DNA from: Candolleomyces eurysporus
Taxonomy: Eukaryota; Basidiomycota; Agaricomycetes; Agaricales; Psathyrellaceae
DNA: 64,000 bases
Reading direction: 5' to 3'
Assembly: GCA_027579435.1 (NCBI GenBank)
Contig: JANBPK010000869.1
Location: 1 to 64,000, forward strand
The position numbers and the translations under genes were made by a program. Position 1 is the stretch's first letter, and each line of letters begins with the position of its first letter. The notes below the pieces were generated by a model, which saw nothing but the letters and a program-made list of their open reading frames with translations, ran no database searches and was not told where the DNA came from. Positions 48,213 through 61,400 of the stretch are shown piece after piece.

Positions 48213-51200
48213 ATGTCTGGAGCTACGGAACCGCATGGAGGCAACATCGCCGGCGATTCGGAGCGTAACACCCCGATTCCGTCCCGTACTGGGACGCCTG
48301 TTGGTGCTAGTGGGAGTCGACCTCCGAGCAGGACCCACCGGTACTTGGCAAAGGTGGAGAAGAAGTTCGATAAGACTATCGAAAAGTTCAAGCTCAAACT
48401 TGGGCTGAAGGAAAAGGGAACGGAAAGGCATGGGGCCTCGGAAGCTTCGACCACGGCCGCCTCCACTGGCAAATCCACCACGGCCCCCACTGGCAAAACC
48501 TGGGCCGTTGTTGCGGGGGCTTTGAAGATGACTCTTTCGGGAGCTGTTCTGTTCATTCCGGATCCTTTCAAAGGCCCCGCTGAGGCACTTTTGAAGATTA
48601 TTGACGTCTTTGAGGTACGTTATTCTGCCTTTCAACCCATACCCTTGCTAACAAAGCGCAGCAAACGAAATCAAACAACGAAGAAATGGAGGAGCTAAAG
48701 GCGCGTTGCGACCTCCTCAACGAGAGTATGGCGAATGCGATTAAAGGGAAAGATGAGAGGCTACTGTCGGCTGAACTGAAAGAGAGTATTGGCCGCCTCG
48801 TCAAGTATGTCTGATTTTGTGTCAACTTTGGGGACTGTCTGACTATTAATGCTAGGGGAATACACGATACGTTTCAGGCCACGGTGGTGGAATATTCGAC
48901 AGGAATTGCTGCGTATGTGATGGTGGAGGATAACACTGAGATTGTAAAGGAAGCCAACCAGAAAATGGATCAGATCTTGCAATGCTTCTGGGTAAATGCA
49001 CTTCTATTCTTTATATTGTGGTGGCTAATGGCAATGTTACAATTCAGATCGAGAATCTCATTGCAGGTGCCCTTGTCCTGAGTGACATTCGCAAGGCAGT
49101 CAAAGATCAAGAAGGCTGGATGGTGAAACTGTGTGCTACTACCGACAATCACTTCAAAGTGTGTATTTTGGCAGACTCTTCCACTAGTTTTTACTGACAG
49201 TCATCATAGTCTGCCTCCCTGCGTCAACTGAAGCATGTCCCTGGTGCAGCCTATGACTCCCAGGAGCTTGCAAAGGTCAACCCATGCTTTCAAGGCACCC
49301 GGGTGAAGCTCCTGGCTGGCATTGGCCGCTGGATGAGCAACACAGCCCTGGAAGAACAGGGATCTAGCAAACCCATCTATGTCCTTGATGGGATTGCTGG
49401 GATTGGAAAATCTACTGTGGCCAAGACAGTGGCCCAGCATGCTGCTGCTATCAATTGTCTTGGAGGTACTTTCTTCTTCTCTCGGGACCATGCTGATCGA
49501 CAGCAAGCTGCAGCCTTTGTGCATACTATTGCTTATCAGCTTGCTTGCTGTGATGCATCCTATGGAAAGGCTATTGCTACTGCCATTGATGGCCATCCTG
49601 AAAGCCTACACAAGATTATGGCACAGCAGTTCTCTGTGCTTGTGGCTAAGCCTCTTTCTGATATGCTCAAGCAGAGAGCCACCCCTCTTGTGTTTGTCTT
49701 TGATGCTCTGGATGAGTGTGTGCAACCAGATGCCTCAGATATTCTGTCTCTCATCATAGCCTCTATCTCCAAATTACCCAATGTCAAGGTCTTTCTTACC
49801 ACTAGACCAGAGCGGGTGCTCAGGATCAAATACCAAAGTGCTGTTTTGGCCAACTGCTTTCATCTTCAAGAGATAGATGCTGTGATTGTAGACTCAGACA
49901 TTCGGCTCTACTTGAACTACTACCTATCTCTTTCGAACATTCAAACTGTGTTTGAGGGGACAGAATGGGACTCCTGGGCTCCTACAAAGCATCAGCAAGA
50001 ACAACTTGTTAGGGTATCTGACAAGTTGTTCATCTTTGCCTCTACTGCTGTAAAGCTTATATTAAGCTATGAAGGACTGGGTCCAGAAAAAACATTGACT
50101 AGCATCTTGAATTTGGAGCCAAAGCAAGGAATGGTCAAGCTCTATCAGAAGGTTCTAGAGATTGCCACACCTGCAGGCATTCTTAGGCCATCTAAAGATT
50201 GGGACTTGTGGCTTGCTAATTTTAAAACTGCTATTGGCACTACTATTATTCTTCAGCACCCAATCTCTGTCAAAGCACTGCAAAAGCTTCTGCAACTGGA
50301 ATCACATGACTTGGGGCCAATGCTAAGAAACATGCACTCAGTTCTGGCACCTTTTGATGATGGGCCTAATCCCACATACAAAATTCATCACAAGTCATTC
50401 CCTGACTTTGTCACCAATGCTGCTGTCTGTCCTAAGGAATTCTGGATTGAGGAGTCCAAATATCACCTGCAGTTAGCCAAATGCTGTTTGAAAACTATGG
50501 ATCAACAGCTTTGCTTTAATATCTGTCAAGTGTCTGTTGCAGATCAGTACAAGGCACTTGCTGACCTGCCAGAACTGAATAAAGAAAGGCTAACTGAAGA
50601 GCTGCAGTATGCTGTCTGCAACTGGGCAGCACATTTGGCCAAAAGCAAGCTTGAGGTATTTGACAAAGAAACTGAGCAACTGCTTCAAAGGTTTACTAGT
50701 GTACATCTAACACACTGGTTTGAGGCCTTGGGATATTTTGGACAGATAGATACTGCATTCTCAATTATGCAGACAGCTTTAACTGTTTTAGTAAGTAAAC
50801 CAAAAGCATTTTTAAAGGGATAATGTTAATTATTATTGTAGAAAAGCAATGGAGCCAATGATGTAGAAGAAATTCAAAAGACATTAGAAGATGGGCAAAG
50901 ATTTATCTTGCTTAATGCCAATCTCATCAAATATTCACCACTGCACATATTTTGGTCATGCATCCCATCGGCACCTAAGTTATCAAGAATTTATAACTTG
51001 TATGCAAAAGCTGATGAAGGGGCCAAATTTGTCACTGGCAATATTCAGTCATGGCCACTGGAGTTTGCAGTCTTGCATGGTCATCAAAGTGGGGTGGAAT
51101 GTATTGCCATTTCACCTGATGGACAGAGCCTGGCCTCTGCATCTTGGGACAAGACAGTGCGCGTGTGGGACAGCCAGTCAGGGGNCTGCTCTTGCAACTC

Positions 51201-51592
51201 TGGAAGGACATTCTTCTGCAGTATTCCATGTTGCCTTTTCACCTGATGGACAGAGCCTGGCCTCTGCATCTGATGACAACACAGTGTGCCTGTGGGACAG
51301 CCAGTTGCACACGCTTTTGGTGGCCATGCATTACAGTTCTCCTTTTGGTCTTGGCTTCAAAACATCTTTGAAATTCTTCATGTATTGCAGCACTTTCTCT
51401 TCCCCTTCTGGACTATACTGTGTTTCATATACCGCTCCTCTTCTAAAATCATCCGTTACTCCACTTTGCTTGCTTCCTCCAAACTGGACTGTCAAATCTG
51501 TTTCTTTCAATTTTTCATTCACTTTAGCTGCAGTGGCCCTTGCCAATGGACAAGTTTATATCCTTGATTTGTCCCATTTCTTTGTGGATTGA
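48213..51592 (+). CDS. NLR-like protein: helical N-terminus, NACHT, WD40 (paralogue 3)
   Basis: Divergent third member of the family and the best resolved. Exons by gt-ag sites: 48213-48614, 48662-48804, 48856-48991, 49048-49158, 49210-50790, 50842-51592. They join in phase to 1040 residues if the N at 51185 is dropped. The head has the family motif TPIPSRTGTP..SGSRPPSR. Residues about 90-260 are helical (PFKGPAEALLKIIDVFEQ, SNNEEMEELKARCDLL), like MLKL/HeLo-type NLR heads. Then come NACHT Walker A GIAGIGKST (about 325) and Walker B VFVFDALDEC (Asp about 429), an alpha-helical arm, and two WD repeats (about 863-950). It is expected to oligomerise on ligand binding and expose the N-terminal bundle (family knowledge). 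A fungalysin relic lies just upstream. Confidence 0.9.
51058..51312 (+). repeat. Two tandem WD40 repeats
   Basis: Identical blocks ttcacctgatggacagagcc start at 51111 and 51238. The period is 127 bp including the N at 51185, that is 126 bp without it, the same period as in the other two NLR genes. This independently marks the N as a surplus base. Confidence 0.88.
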
Positions 51593-54500
51593 CTTTTGTT
51601 TTGTTCTCCCTATAATATTTGGAACAACCATTGGTTTTATTTCTTTTACTTGTAGTCAATCTCAAATCAGAACTTATGTCAACCTCCAAAAAGTAACATG
51701 CAAGTAGCAGCTGATGTCTACTGTATGCAAGTTCCAAGCTATTTTTACCTGTGATTCACTTGTCACTTGAGGTCATCACAGTGTGCAGCAATTCCAAGGC
51801 CTATTATTACTCTAAGATTATTTTCATAATTAAAATTTAAGAATCTTGCAGAAGCCTGAGGAGCAACACTTATACTCAAGTGATCTTCAATTCCAGAGGG
51901 TTAAAATATTGCAAAAAAGAATCCCATCAGCTAGGATTGAACATGGAGCCTCATGATGGCCTCTTGGGCACATGACTTAGAAGTCATCTGGTTTGGTTTT
52001 GCATTGGGCTTGGCATTTTAGGCTCCAGGGTACAATACTTGGTTAGCAGGCTGTCACTGTGTGCAGCATTTACAAGGGTTTACATTTCATTCAATTCACT
52101 AGAACCAAGGGGTTGTCACAATAACAAGAGACAAAATCCATCCACCTGGTCAGGTCTATTGGAAGAGCTCTCCAGCTGCTCAGCACTGGGAGAGATCCAG
52201 CAATAAACATCCAATTCCTCAACCCTACTCAATAATTTGGTCTGATGTTTGCAATTCAGTAGATGTAGCATTCAGTCCTATCCTGTTCACCCCGAGAAAA
52301 GGCCCATTCTACTACAATTTCTACACAGAACAAGTAGATTCTGGAACAAAGATTTGTCTAAATCAGCATACTAGCCTTGAGAACTACCACATCCTTCTGT
52401 AATAGGGACTACGCAACATTTGTGTCTCTCAGGATGAGCTATGAGGCCTTGGGGGCTATATCACCTAAGATGAGTAGAGTATTGAATCAAAATACTTGTA
52501 CTGTGGTTGCTCAGCCAAAAAGGCAAGCAGATCTTTCCACAGACCTGACTGGGTGAGTGGATGTCACCTCTTGCTATTGTGACACCTCCTTGGCAGGAAC
52601 AATAGACCCTGTTGCAGTGTAGTATCCTCATACATACATTGCATATAATTTCTACCTTGGCTATTTTACAGCCACTGGATGCTTTCAGATGCTACCAATG
52701 TATTTACCCGCTCCCACTGGTTGCACCATTGGCATATTGGACCTGGCTGAATTTTTCACTATGCATGAAGTGAAAATGCAAGCGACCACCATATACTAAC
52801 CTTCTACCAACATAGTATGACAGATTGATCCCATCAATACAGTTCCTCTGATCTATACATCATACAGCATTCAAGTGCTTTTGAGCACATTTGAGCAGTG
52901 ATTAGCAGGATGAACCAGCAACACAATCAAAACAGAACACACTTCCATGGGAAATAAAAAAGAAGCTAGCCTGAGTTTCTCAGTTGTATTTATTTATTGT
53001 AGATTGGGTGGTAAGCTGGTTGGACCAGGAATATTACAGGAATTGCAAACATATCTATGAAAGAACAGAGACAAGGCTAAATGCCAACCAGCTGATAGAA
53101 AGCAAAGATACAAGAAGGAAGAGCAAGCAGAGAACAGATGCACCTGCTACCAAATCATTCACAGTAAATAAATAGAACTGGTGATATTTAAATCCATTTT
53201 ATGGATGCCAAAGGTTTTATTGACTTGCTTGTTGGAGAGAAATACTGCCAACCTACAGAAATAGGGGAGGAGAACAACTACAAGGAGGAGCTTAGAGGCA
53301 TCCCAAGGACAACAGGTAGGTGGTGATGCTAGTAGGTTCTGCAATTAAATGCTTAGGCAACACCACCAACAGGGCTCCACATAGCAGTAATCAAGGTCCA
53401 AATATGAGAAAATTAGGATCATCAATGTCATTGCCATTGAAGGGCCATCTACCTCTTCTTTCAAAAGCTAATTTGAGTTGAGTGAAACTGTAAATAGATA
53501 AAAAGACTATCTACACATTAGCAATGAATGGAATGAGAAGAACATATAATACTCACAGCTCAGATGAAAAATTCATCTGAGGTGCGAGAATGTTAGACTG
53601 AGTTGCTTATACAGTATGCATATGAGACAAAAAATAAAAGTAAACAGAGATAAATAAGTGATGAATAAAAACAATTACAGTGCAATTACATGAGCCAGAA
53701 GAAGAGTGACAAGCAGCAAAAGAGCCAAGGCATGTCAATAAAGTGTGACCAATAAATGAGATCACATGGATGCCTTTGGTTTTTTGATGGCATGAAAAGT
53801 CCAGGTAGAAGAACAATTGCTTACTTACATAAACCCTTGTAAATGATTGCTTACTTATGTAAACCCTCATAACCCAAGTTCTTATAGGCCTTAGACACTG
53901 TGGTTTTTGATGTGTTTGTTCAAAGAGCACATTTTAAGCAAACCAAATGCAAGGGTTGACTTTGTCTACAATCTGCAATACAAATGTTCAAGCTAGGCAA
54001 ATTCAAATTTGCATTGCATGTGTCTGGCCTCCTTCTGCCACCACTAAAACTTTGCTCAATATGTGTCCAATGTAGGCACATTAAACACAAACTGTAAACA
54101 AATGCATTCCTTGCACCTGATTTGCTTAAGATGTGCTCATTGAACAAACAAATAAAAAACTTGTGGGAGGCAGCCAATGCTTTGCACGGCAGGGGCCGAG
54201 GCATTTTGCGGGGCATTGGTGGCACCAGTGCTCTAGCTTTAGATGCCCACCATGCTCTGTTGTGCTAGCAGACCACATCAGTCGATTTCTGTATGTGACA
54301 TTGTATGGTTGGACGTAAAACTATGCCCAGATGCTCATCACATTCCAACCGGGGCTCTAATGCTTGGTAGCTTCCCATCAGAACTCCCTTGGTTGGTGCT
54401 GATGCTGGGTTTGTTGATGCCAGCCTCATCCCAGTTATGCTATCTGCCAGCCTATCTCTTCATCTTGTGTTTACCACCTGAAACCCTTCTCTATACACTA

Positions 54501-55446
54501 CAGAGCCCAGTCTCCACTGCACAATGTGCATTTGCAGTAACTTTTGAATGCAGGTGGGCTGGACCTTACCTCTGTTCTGTTGCTCTTGTGATCCTTCCTC
54601 TGTGGTAAGACATACATGATAGGAAAGAGACAATGTCTGCGCAGTGGCATAGACATGCAAACAAAGAGCATGACAAAATAGGAATGTCAGCTGAAGAGGA
54701 ATGGACAGCATTGAATTGGAAAGGAAGGCCCAACGAACCTTTGCAAAAGGCATTGTGCTGCCACTGAAATACCAACTGACATTGGCACCCAAAATGATGG
54801 TGGAGTGGGACAAAGACATTGAAATGGGCGGATAGAATCATAGAAAAGAGGTGGAGTTGCAAGAGGCTCGAAAATGACTGATGGGCAAGATGCGGCCCGG
54901 TCACAAGGAAGGACGTGGTCATGGCATTTTTGGACCCTCTTAAATACCCTTGGCAAAATGCCTTGGCAACCACAGTGAGAATCAGCTTGGGCCTCAAGCC
55001 ATAGGCTGAGCCAAACTGGGCCTCTGAGGCTGGGCCAAGCTGTTCTATCTGTTCTGAGGCCTCTAAAGCCTTGGGTACTTGTACCCCAGGGTCCCAACAT
55101 GCCAAGCTTATTGTCCTGTTTTGTACAACATGATCGCGAGATCTTCTTTCTTTTCCCATCCTGTCCTGAAGAGGCCTTGGAACATGCCGCATGAAGCAAC
55201 GGCCTGCTGACCACAAGTAATGTAATGGCTTGGCTGGCTCTACATTGGTTGATGCAGCTTGAATCACCAATTATTGATTCTATCACCTTTTCCAAATATG
55301 CAGCTTTCCACTGGTAGGTAGGACTTTGATTTTGTTATCAAATTTTCATCATAGGTATCTAATTGAAGTTTGATATTTTGCTAAGTGGCTGAATGTATGT
55401 ATGCCAAACTGTGATATTGTCCCAACTGGCACTTGTATCCAACACT
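51593..55446. other. Gene-free, CpG-poor DNA
   Basis: AT-rich and CG-poor with only short ORFs; I recognise no protein family. Around 54175-54225 the text (aatgctttgcacggcag...gaggcattttg) resembles the left edge of the 7.65-kb duplication (gatgctttgcacagcagtt...gaggcatttt at 36390-36425), suggesting related old repeats. Confidence 0.45.
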
Positions 55447-58400
55447 TCTTACTATTACACTTGCAATTTAACTTGATACCTGTGGTCAATGGGCTGATGC
55501 TTTGCACAGCAGTTTACCAAGGCATTTTGGCCTGTGTGGGCTTTGGTGTTCTACTAAGCTCTTTGGGTGCTTGGCTCCAAAGCTAAACAATGGTGAGGTG
55601 CAGAGCAGAAGAATAATCCACATGAGAAAAACATACTGGATTGAGTGCCAGAGCTTAAAGCTCACCATCAATGCAAAAGCTTGGTGGCAAAGGCTCAAGG
55701 TAACAATGTACCCAAGTCCAAATGCCTGGGAACCTTTCAATTTCTGGCCCTGTTCATGGAAAACAACAAATTCCTGGTTCCGAGCTTGCCAGTGCTGATA
55801 GCATTTGCACCTTTGGATTGAATTCTCATCAAGATATTGGAGTGGGCTTGAGTGGCTGTGGTGAGGGATGGAAGGAATATCTTGTTGCTAGCACCTGCAG
55901 ACAGGCCTGTGGGCAAGGTGCTGATTGCCAAATTAGGCTCTGTATCTGCACCTGTGGCCACCTGTACCCAGTTACCTGGCGGGTAGGGCCCAGCTGTGTT
56001 AAACACTACAAGCATTCTCCAATCCTCCTATCCACTATTCACAAACACTTCCAAATATGCAACAGGATAACATTGTATTAAATATACACAGCAGCATGTA
56101 TATGAATGCAGCATTTGGTCACAAGGAGAGAGACTGAAATGAGAATACCAGTGAGCGATGGCAACTTGGTATGAATATACATCAACATGTGATCAAGTAT
56201 GCACTATGCATAGGTGCGACAATGGAACAAGTCCAGAAAAGTGAATAGAGGGAGAAAGNTGAGAGAGATAGAGAGAGAGAGGAGTCAGATAGAGAGATGG
56301 GTAGAGAAGGTGGGGCATGGCTCCCCCAAAAGTGAAACACAAAAGAGGGACCCATTCATCTAACAAGAATGCATGTATGGTGCATGCGGATGTATGGCCC
56401 ACAGCACAAGAAAGTAAATTCAAACTGACAGCAACAGTCAGAAAAGGAGGCGAAATGAATCCAGCAGCATGCACGACAAATAAAGAAGTGATAAAAAAGC
56501 AAATATTTCACAGCGAAATGGAGTGCGACAAATAGTAACTATGATAGTGCAAATGAAGAAATAAGTGATGAATATGCAACACAGAAGAGGAGAGAATGAA
56601 AAGATGAATCTATTTTTTTGTTGTCTAACCCCCGAAATAGCGAGGGGGCAATATCCCATTCCACCGACGAACCGAACCGACAGAGCACCGAGCAACCAAG
56701 CAATCGACCGAGAGCAACAAAAAACAGCAACCACCCAATTCAGCAACCGACATCAATGACCGACGCGACCGGACCAATGGACCCAAAGACGATATGATAG
56801 CAAGCGATTATAAGTGTGGTGTTGTTGGTGGCAAATAATATGGATACAGAAGATTACGATTATGATGAATGCTGATGTGGGTAATCTTGCCGAACAAGTG
56901 AAGAGATGATTCCAAAAGAGTGACGTTGTATCGATACAGTAAGGACCGTGTTGCAATGCAGATGATGCCGAAGAGAGAGAAGGGAAACGATTGAAATGAG
57001 TGTGTGATTCCCGAATACCAATGCTGGATGGATGGATTATATGATGATACAGAAATTCGAATGCACGACGAGAGGTGTCGCAGGATTAGGGCAATGAAAT
57101 GGCTGAAAAGATAACGAGTGTGTGTATCCTGAGAGGGAGCATAGGGTTGACGTTCCATTATATGATGTCGAGGTAAGATAGATTAGGTATAATCACGTCT
57201 TCAGTCGTTGGTCGGTCGGTATCTCGGTGAATCGCTGCCAAGAGAAATCAGATTCAGTAACAATTCGAGCGAGAAAGAGAACAACGAAAAACTCACCTCA
57301 AGCAAACTCCTCCTTCCCCATCATCCTCGCCGCGAAATTCCTCAACTTCTTCCCACCCTGACTCTGCTGCTGCTGCGTCCTCAAGCTCCCAAGACTAGGC
57401 GAGCTCTTCAACCTCAACCTCACCATCATCCTGTCTCTCGCCTTATCCGGGTTCATCACCGCTCCATTCCCGTTGCCATTGGGCACACTAATCCCGGGAG
57501 GGAAGAGCCCATTAGTCGACGCTGCCGATCCCGGAATCGAGGGCAAGCTGGGACTGGGGGGCCACTCATGCTTGCCACCCTGAGCGAAGTCTTTGGGCGG
57601 TACAGGCGGAGGAGGCAACGACGATCCACTGTCATCCGACTTCCTCAACACATCTCCCATTCCCGGTAGTTGCTGTTGTGGAGAATACGACGTGGCGAAC
57701 GCGTGCTCGGAAACGTTGAACCCATGCTCCATCCCAGGTGTAGCCGGAGGCGATACCATCCACCCACTCGTACCCGCACCCAACTCTTGGATCCCTCCTC
57801 TGTTCACCAACAAGTTCAGGTTGGACACCGACCGACTCGTCCTCAAGTTTGGAGACAGGCCGTTGGGACCAATACCACCGATGATCGAACTTGCTCGCGA
57901 CTCGCGCGGACTAGTACCGGCGGTCAAGCTGAAACCTGACGCCAGACTTGAGGGTGTAGGTGGAACGCTGTTCCCTACTCCGGTCCCACCACTGATGACA
58001 TTCCCGTAGTCCTCGTCGTCCCACTGCTGACTGATCATCGTCGCCCTCCTGCTTTTACTCTTGCCCTGCGAACCAAACGACTTGAGTGAGGTCCTACTCT
58101 CCATCCTCGGCAGCGTATGAAGGGGTGGCACAGGTGGCACCGGTGGGACACGTTCACTGGGCAACGCCTCCCAAGCTCCATTGGTCGACCGCAAGTCAGG
58201 CTCAGACGCATTCGTCATGATCTTCCTCTCATGTGCACCCGCGGGAGAGTAGGCAGAGGGCGATGACGTTGTCGTTGAAGGAGACGCAGATGACGCAGCC
58301 GAACCGGACCCAGCCAACTTGGAGAAGAAACTCGCCAACCGGCCCCTACTCTTCCCCTGTCCACTCCCCTCTTCCCCTCCTCCCACATTCCCATCGCCCC

Positions 58401-61400
58401 TCCCAAAGCTCTTCCTCTTCTCCTCTCTGCTCTTCCTCGTGATCACAGGTGAGCTCGGAGCACTCTTCGACTTGTCCTTCTCCTTCTCGTCCTTCTTCTC
58501 GTCCCTCGACCTCCTCCCCCACCCCATCCGACTCCTCACACTCTCGTTCCCATTCACAACACCACTACCACTCGCCCCGTTGCTCCCATTGCTATTCTTC
58601 TTCTTCTTCGCCGACCTCACGCCCCCTGCAACGCCCATCATCCCACCCNACACTCACACCCATCATCGCCATCCCCATCATAGGCATGAGATCCGGGTCC
58701 TCCAAGTCGTCCTCATTGTCAGAGTAGTCATCGTCAAAGTAGCTCATACTCCTCTCGATCTTCGGAGGCTCCTCCACCGCCTGGTGTCGCTGGTGTCGTC
58801 GCTGGTGGTCGTCATGGACAGCAGGTGCGCTCTGCGGGATAGGCGGCAACGGCGGACTCGTAGGAATAGCTTGTGGCGGCAGGTCCTTCAAAACGACACT
58901 ATCCACGCTCCACCTCTTGCTACTCCTCACATGGACATGCAGAGCAGGACGGTCCCGGTGAGCTCTCAGCGTATCCTCTCCCTCGCCCAGGTACTCACTC
59001 GTCCTCCTCGAGCTCCTGAACCCCATCTCCTCGTCGTTGTCCTCAAAGTGCTGTTGGTGGTGGTGGTGGCGGCGACCATCAAGGTGCTGATCGAATCCCA
59101 TCTCCCGCCTCAACGCCTCAATCTCCTCATCATGCTCCATCTCCCCACTCTCCTCACGCTCATGGTACGCACTCCCACTCCCATACCCATACCCTTCTTC
59201 CTCACTCCTCTCAACCATTGACCTCCGACTCAACCTGCTCGCACCGCTCTCATCCCCAGCTCCAAAGGCAACAGACGCGGCACCCGGCGAAGGAACAGGG
59301 GAGGGGAACCTAAACGCCCCATTCAACCCCGCCAACATCCCCACATCCAACCCCAAGTCCAGCGGAGGAGCCGGAGGCGGCCTCTTCGGCGGCGGCCCCA
59401 ACCTCCTCGCCAAATCCCCCTTGGTCAAAATCGGCGCAGCATCCAACAGAGGCGCAACACCCGGGGACGACGGCAGCGAAGGCAGCGGCGGCGACGACGG
59501 AAGAGCCGGCAGGGGAGGAGACGCCAACGCCTTGGACGGCGATCTCGAATGCGCCTTCGACGACGACCTCGAATGAGCCTTGGACGACGACCTCGAGTGG
59601 TTCGACGACGACGACGACGACTTGGACGGAGACCTTGAGTGAACCTTCGAACTCGACCCCTCCCTCGAATGCCCCGCACTCCCGTTCTGAGGCCCCAGAT
59701 AGATCTGACTGCTGCTCGCATACGGGCTCCCGTCGATCCCAAACAACCCTGCTCGTTCATTGGCGGTGGCAGGTGTATCGGGGGAGGCGTCGTCACACCC
59801 ATGACCGGGCTTCCACCATCGGCAGGAGCAGCGTCGGCAACGTTCCACTGCCTCCTTGGCGTATGCATCTGCGACGAAGGCGGGTACGGCGCTTTCCGCG
59901 TAGGAGTGACGTTGATCATCGTCCCCACCGAATAGCTCGGGCGGTGGCCCAAAGATGGGGGAGGTGTAACAGGCCGGGAGTCAGCGACGCTTGCAGGGGG
60001 GGAGGTGTTGTACTGCGGAACGACAGGCATAGACGCCGAGTGTACGAGGGGCGCCGGCCTTCGAGGCGCGAAAAGGTCACCAAGAGGTAACACAGGGTCC
60101 GCTTGGGGCCTCCTCTGCTGCTCCTGCACCTCCTCCATAATCCGCTCCGGGTGAGCACTCCTCTCTTCTTCTCCTTCCTGACCCGCATCCGCATCTATGG
60201 TAACAGCAACAACCGTCCTCCTCCTGCTCTCCCAATCCTCCAGGTCGTCCTCGTCATCCTCCTCAGCGGTGTGGCCAGCCGAAGAGAACAGGGTGGAATT
60301 CCGGTTCTCCAAGAGCTCGCCCAGCCGCCTGCTAACCTCCTCCGAATCGACGATATACACCGCATGCCGCGTCCCAGCCCCACCCTCCACTTCACTCACT
60401 ACACGTCCACCGCCCGAAGGTGTGCCCACAGCCGACAATATCGAGGTGCCAGGGGGAGTCCGGAAACCAGGTGACGTTGAGTAAGTCGATAGCAAGTTTG
60501 CGTCTGCAAAAGGCGAAAAAAAAAAAGGTTAGCATCACGAACGGTGTAAAGAAAAGTAAAATAAGATAAGATAAGATAAACAAGACATACCAGATCCACT
60601 CCTCGACCTCGTCTGCGTCCTCACCCCAACCCCAGGCCCAAGCCCGAGCCCCAAACTCGCACGCGACGGTTTAGGCGGGGGAACAGGCGGGAACGACCAC
60701 CCCCCCAACTGCATATCTTCATCATCAGGTTGGTTCACGCCCGAGGACGTGAGCGCCGCGGTATTGACGGTATGAGCAGCAGACATGGGCGATGCCGAAG
60801 CAGAAGCAATCGACGACGATCCTCCGAATCCCGCCATCGGGCTTGGGATCCCCGAACCCGAATAGAGAACGAACGTGGGTGGTGGGTGTATGCATGTGTG
60901 TGAGCACTAGCACCCGCGTACTCCTGATTCTGATTCGAGCTCGACGCCAACGCCGGGACCTGCCGCTGCTGCAACTGCGACACCACACTCGCACTCTGAC
61001 TCCTCAAACTCGAGCTGACCGGCACGTGCGACGTCGACGTCAAATTCGTCGTAATTGCAGTCGGCACAATCGTCGACGCCGACCCGCTGCTGCTCGTCCC
61101 TGAAGCGACCGTCTCCTCCGTTCGCGTTGGACTCAGCGTGAGCAGCTCCAGCGCGCTAGTGGTCATCGCCGGCGTCGAAGGGACCGCTTGCGGTGATGAA
61201 GGCGCCTCTGCTGCTGATCTCTCCGTTGTTGGGCTAACGAGATGATCTTCGTCATCCGCTTCCATCCGCTCGTGTTTCAAGATATCATGCGGGGGTGTGC
61301 CCGGCAATGCCCCATTAGCGGCATCACCCTCCACGTCCTCCTCCTTGACTTCCTTCAACAGGGGGAACGAGGGCTTCCTCGCCAGGGAGGGTTTACGTGA

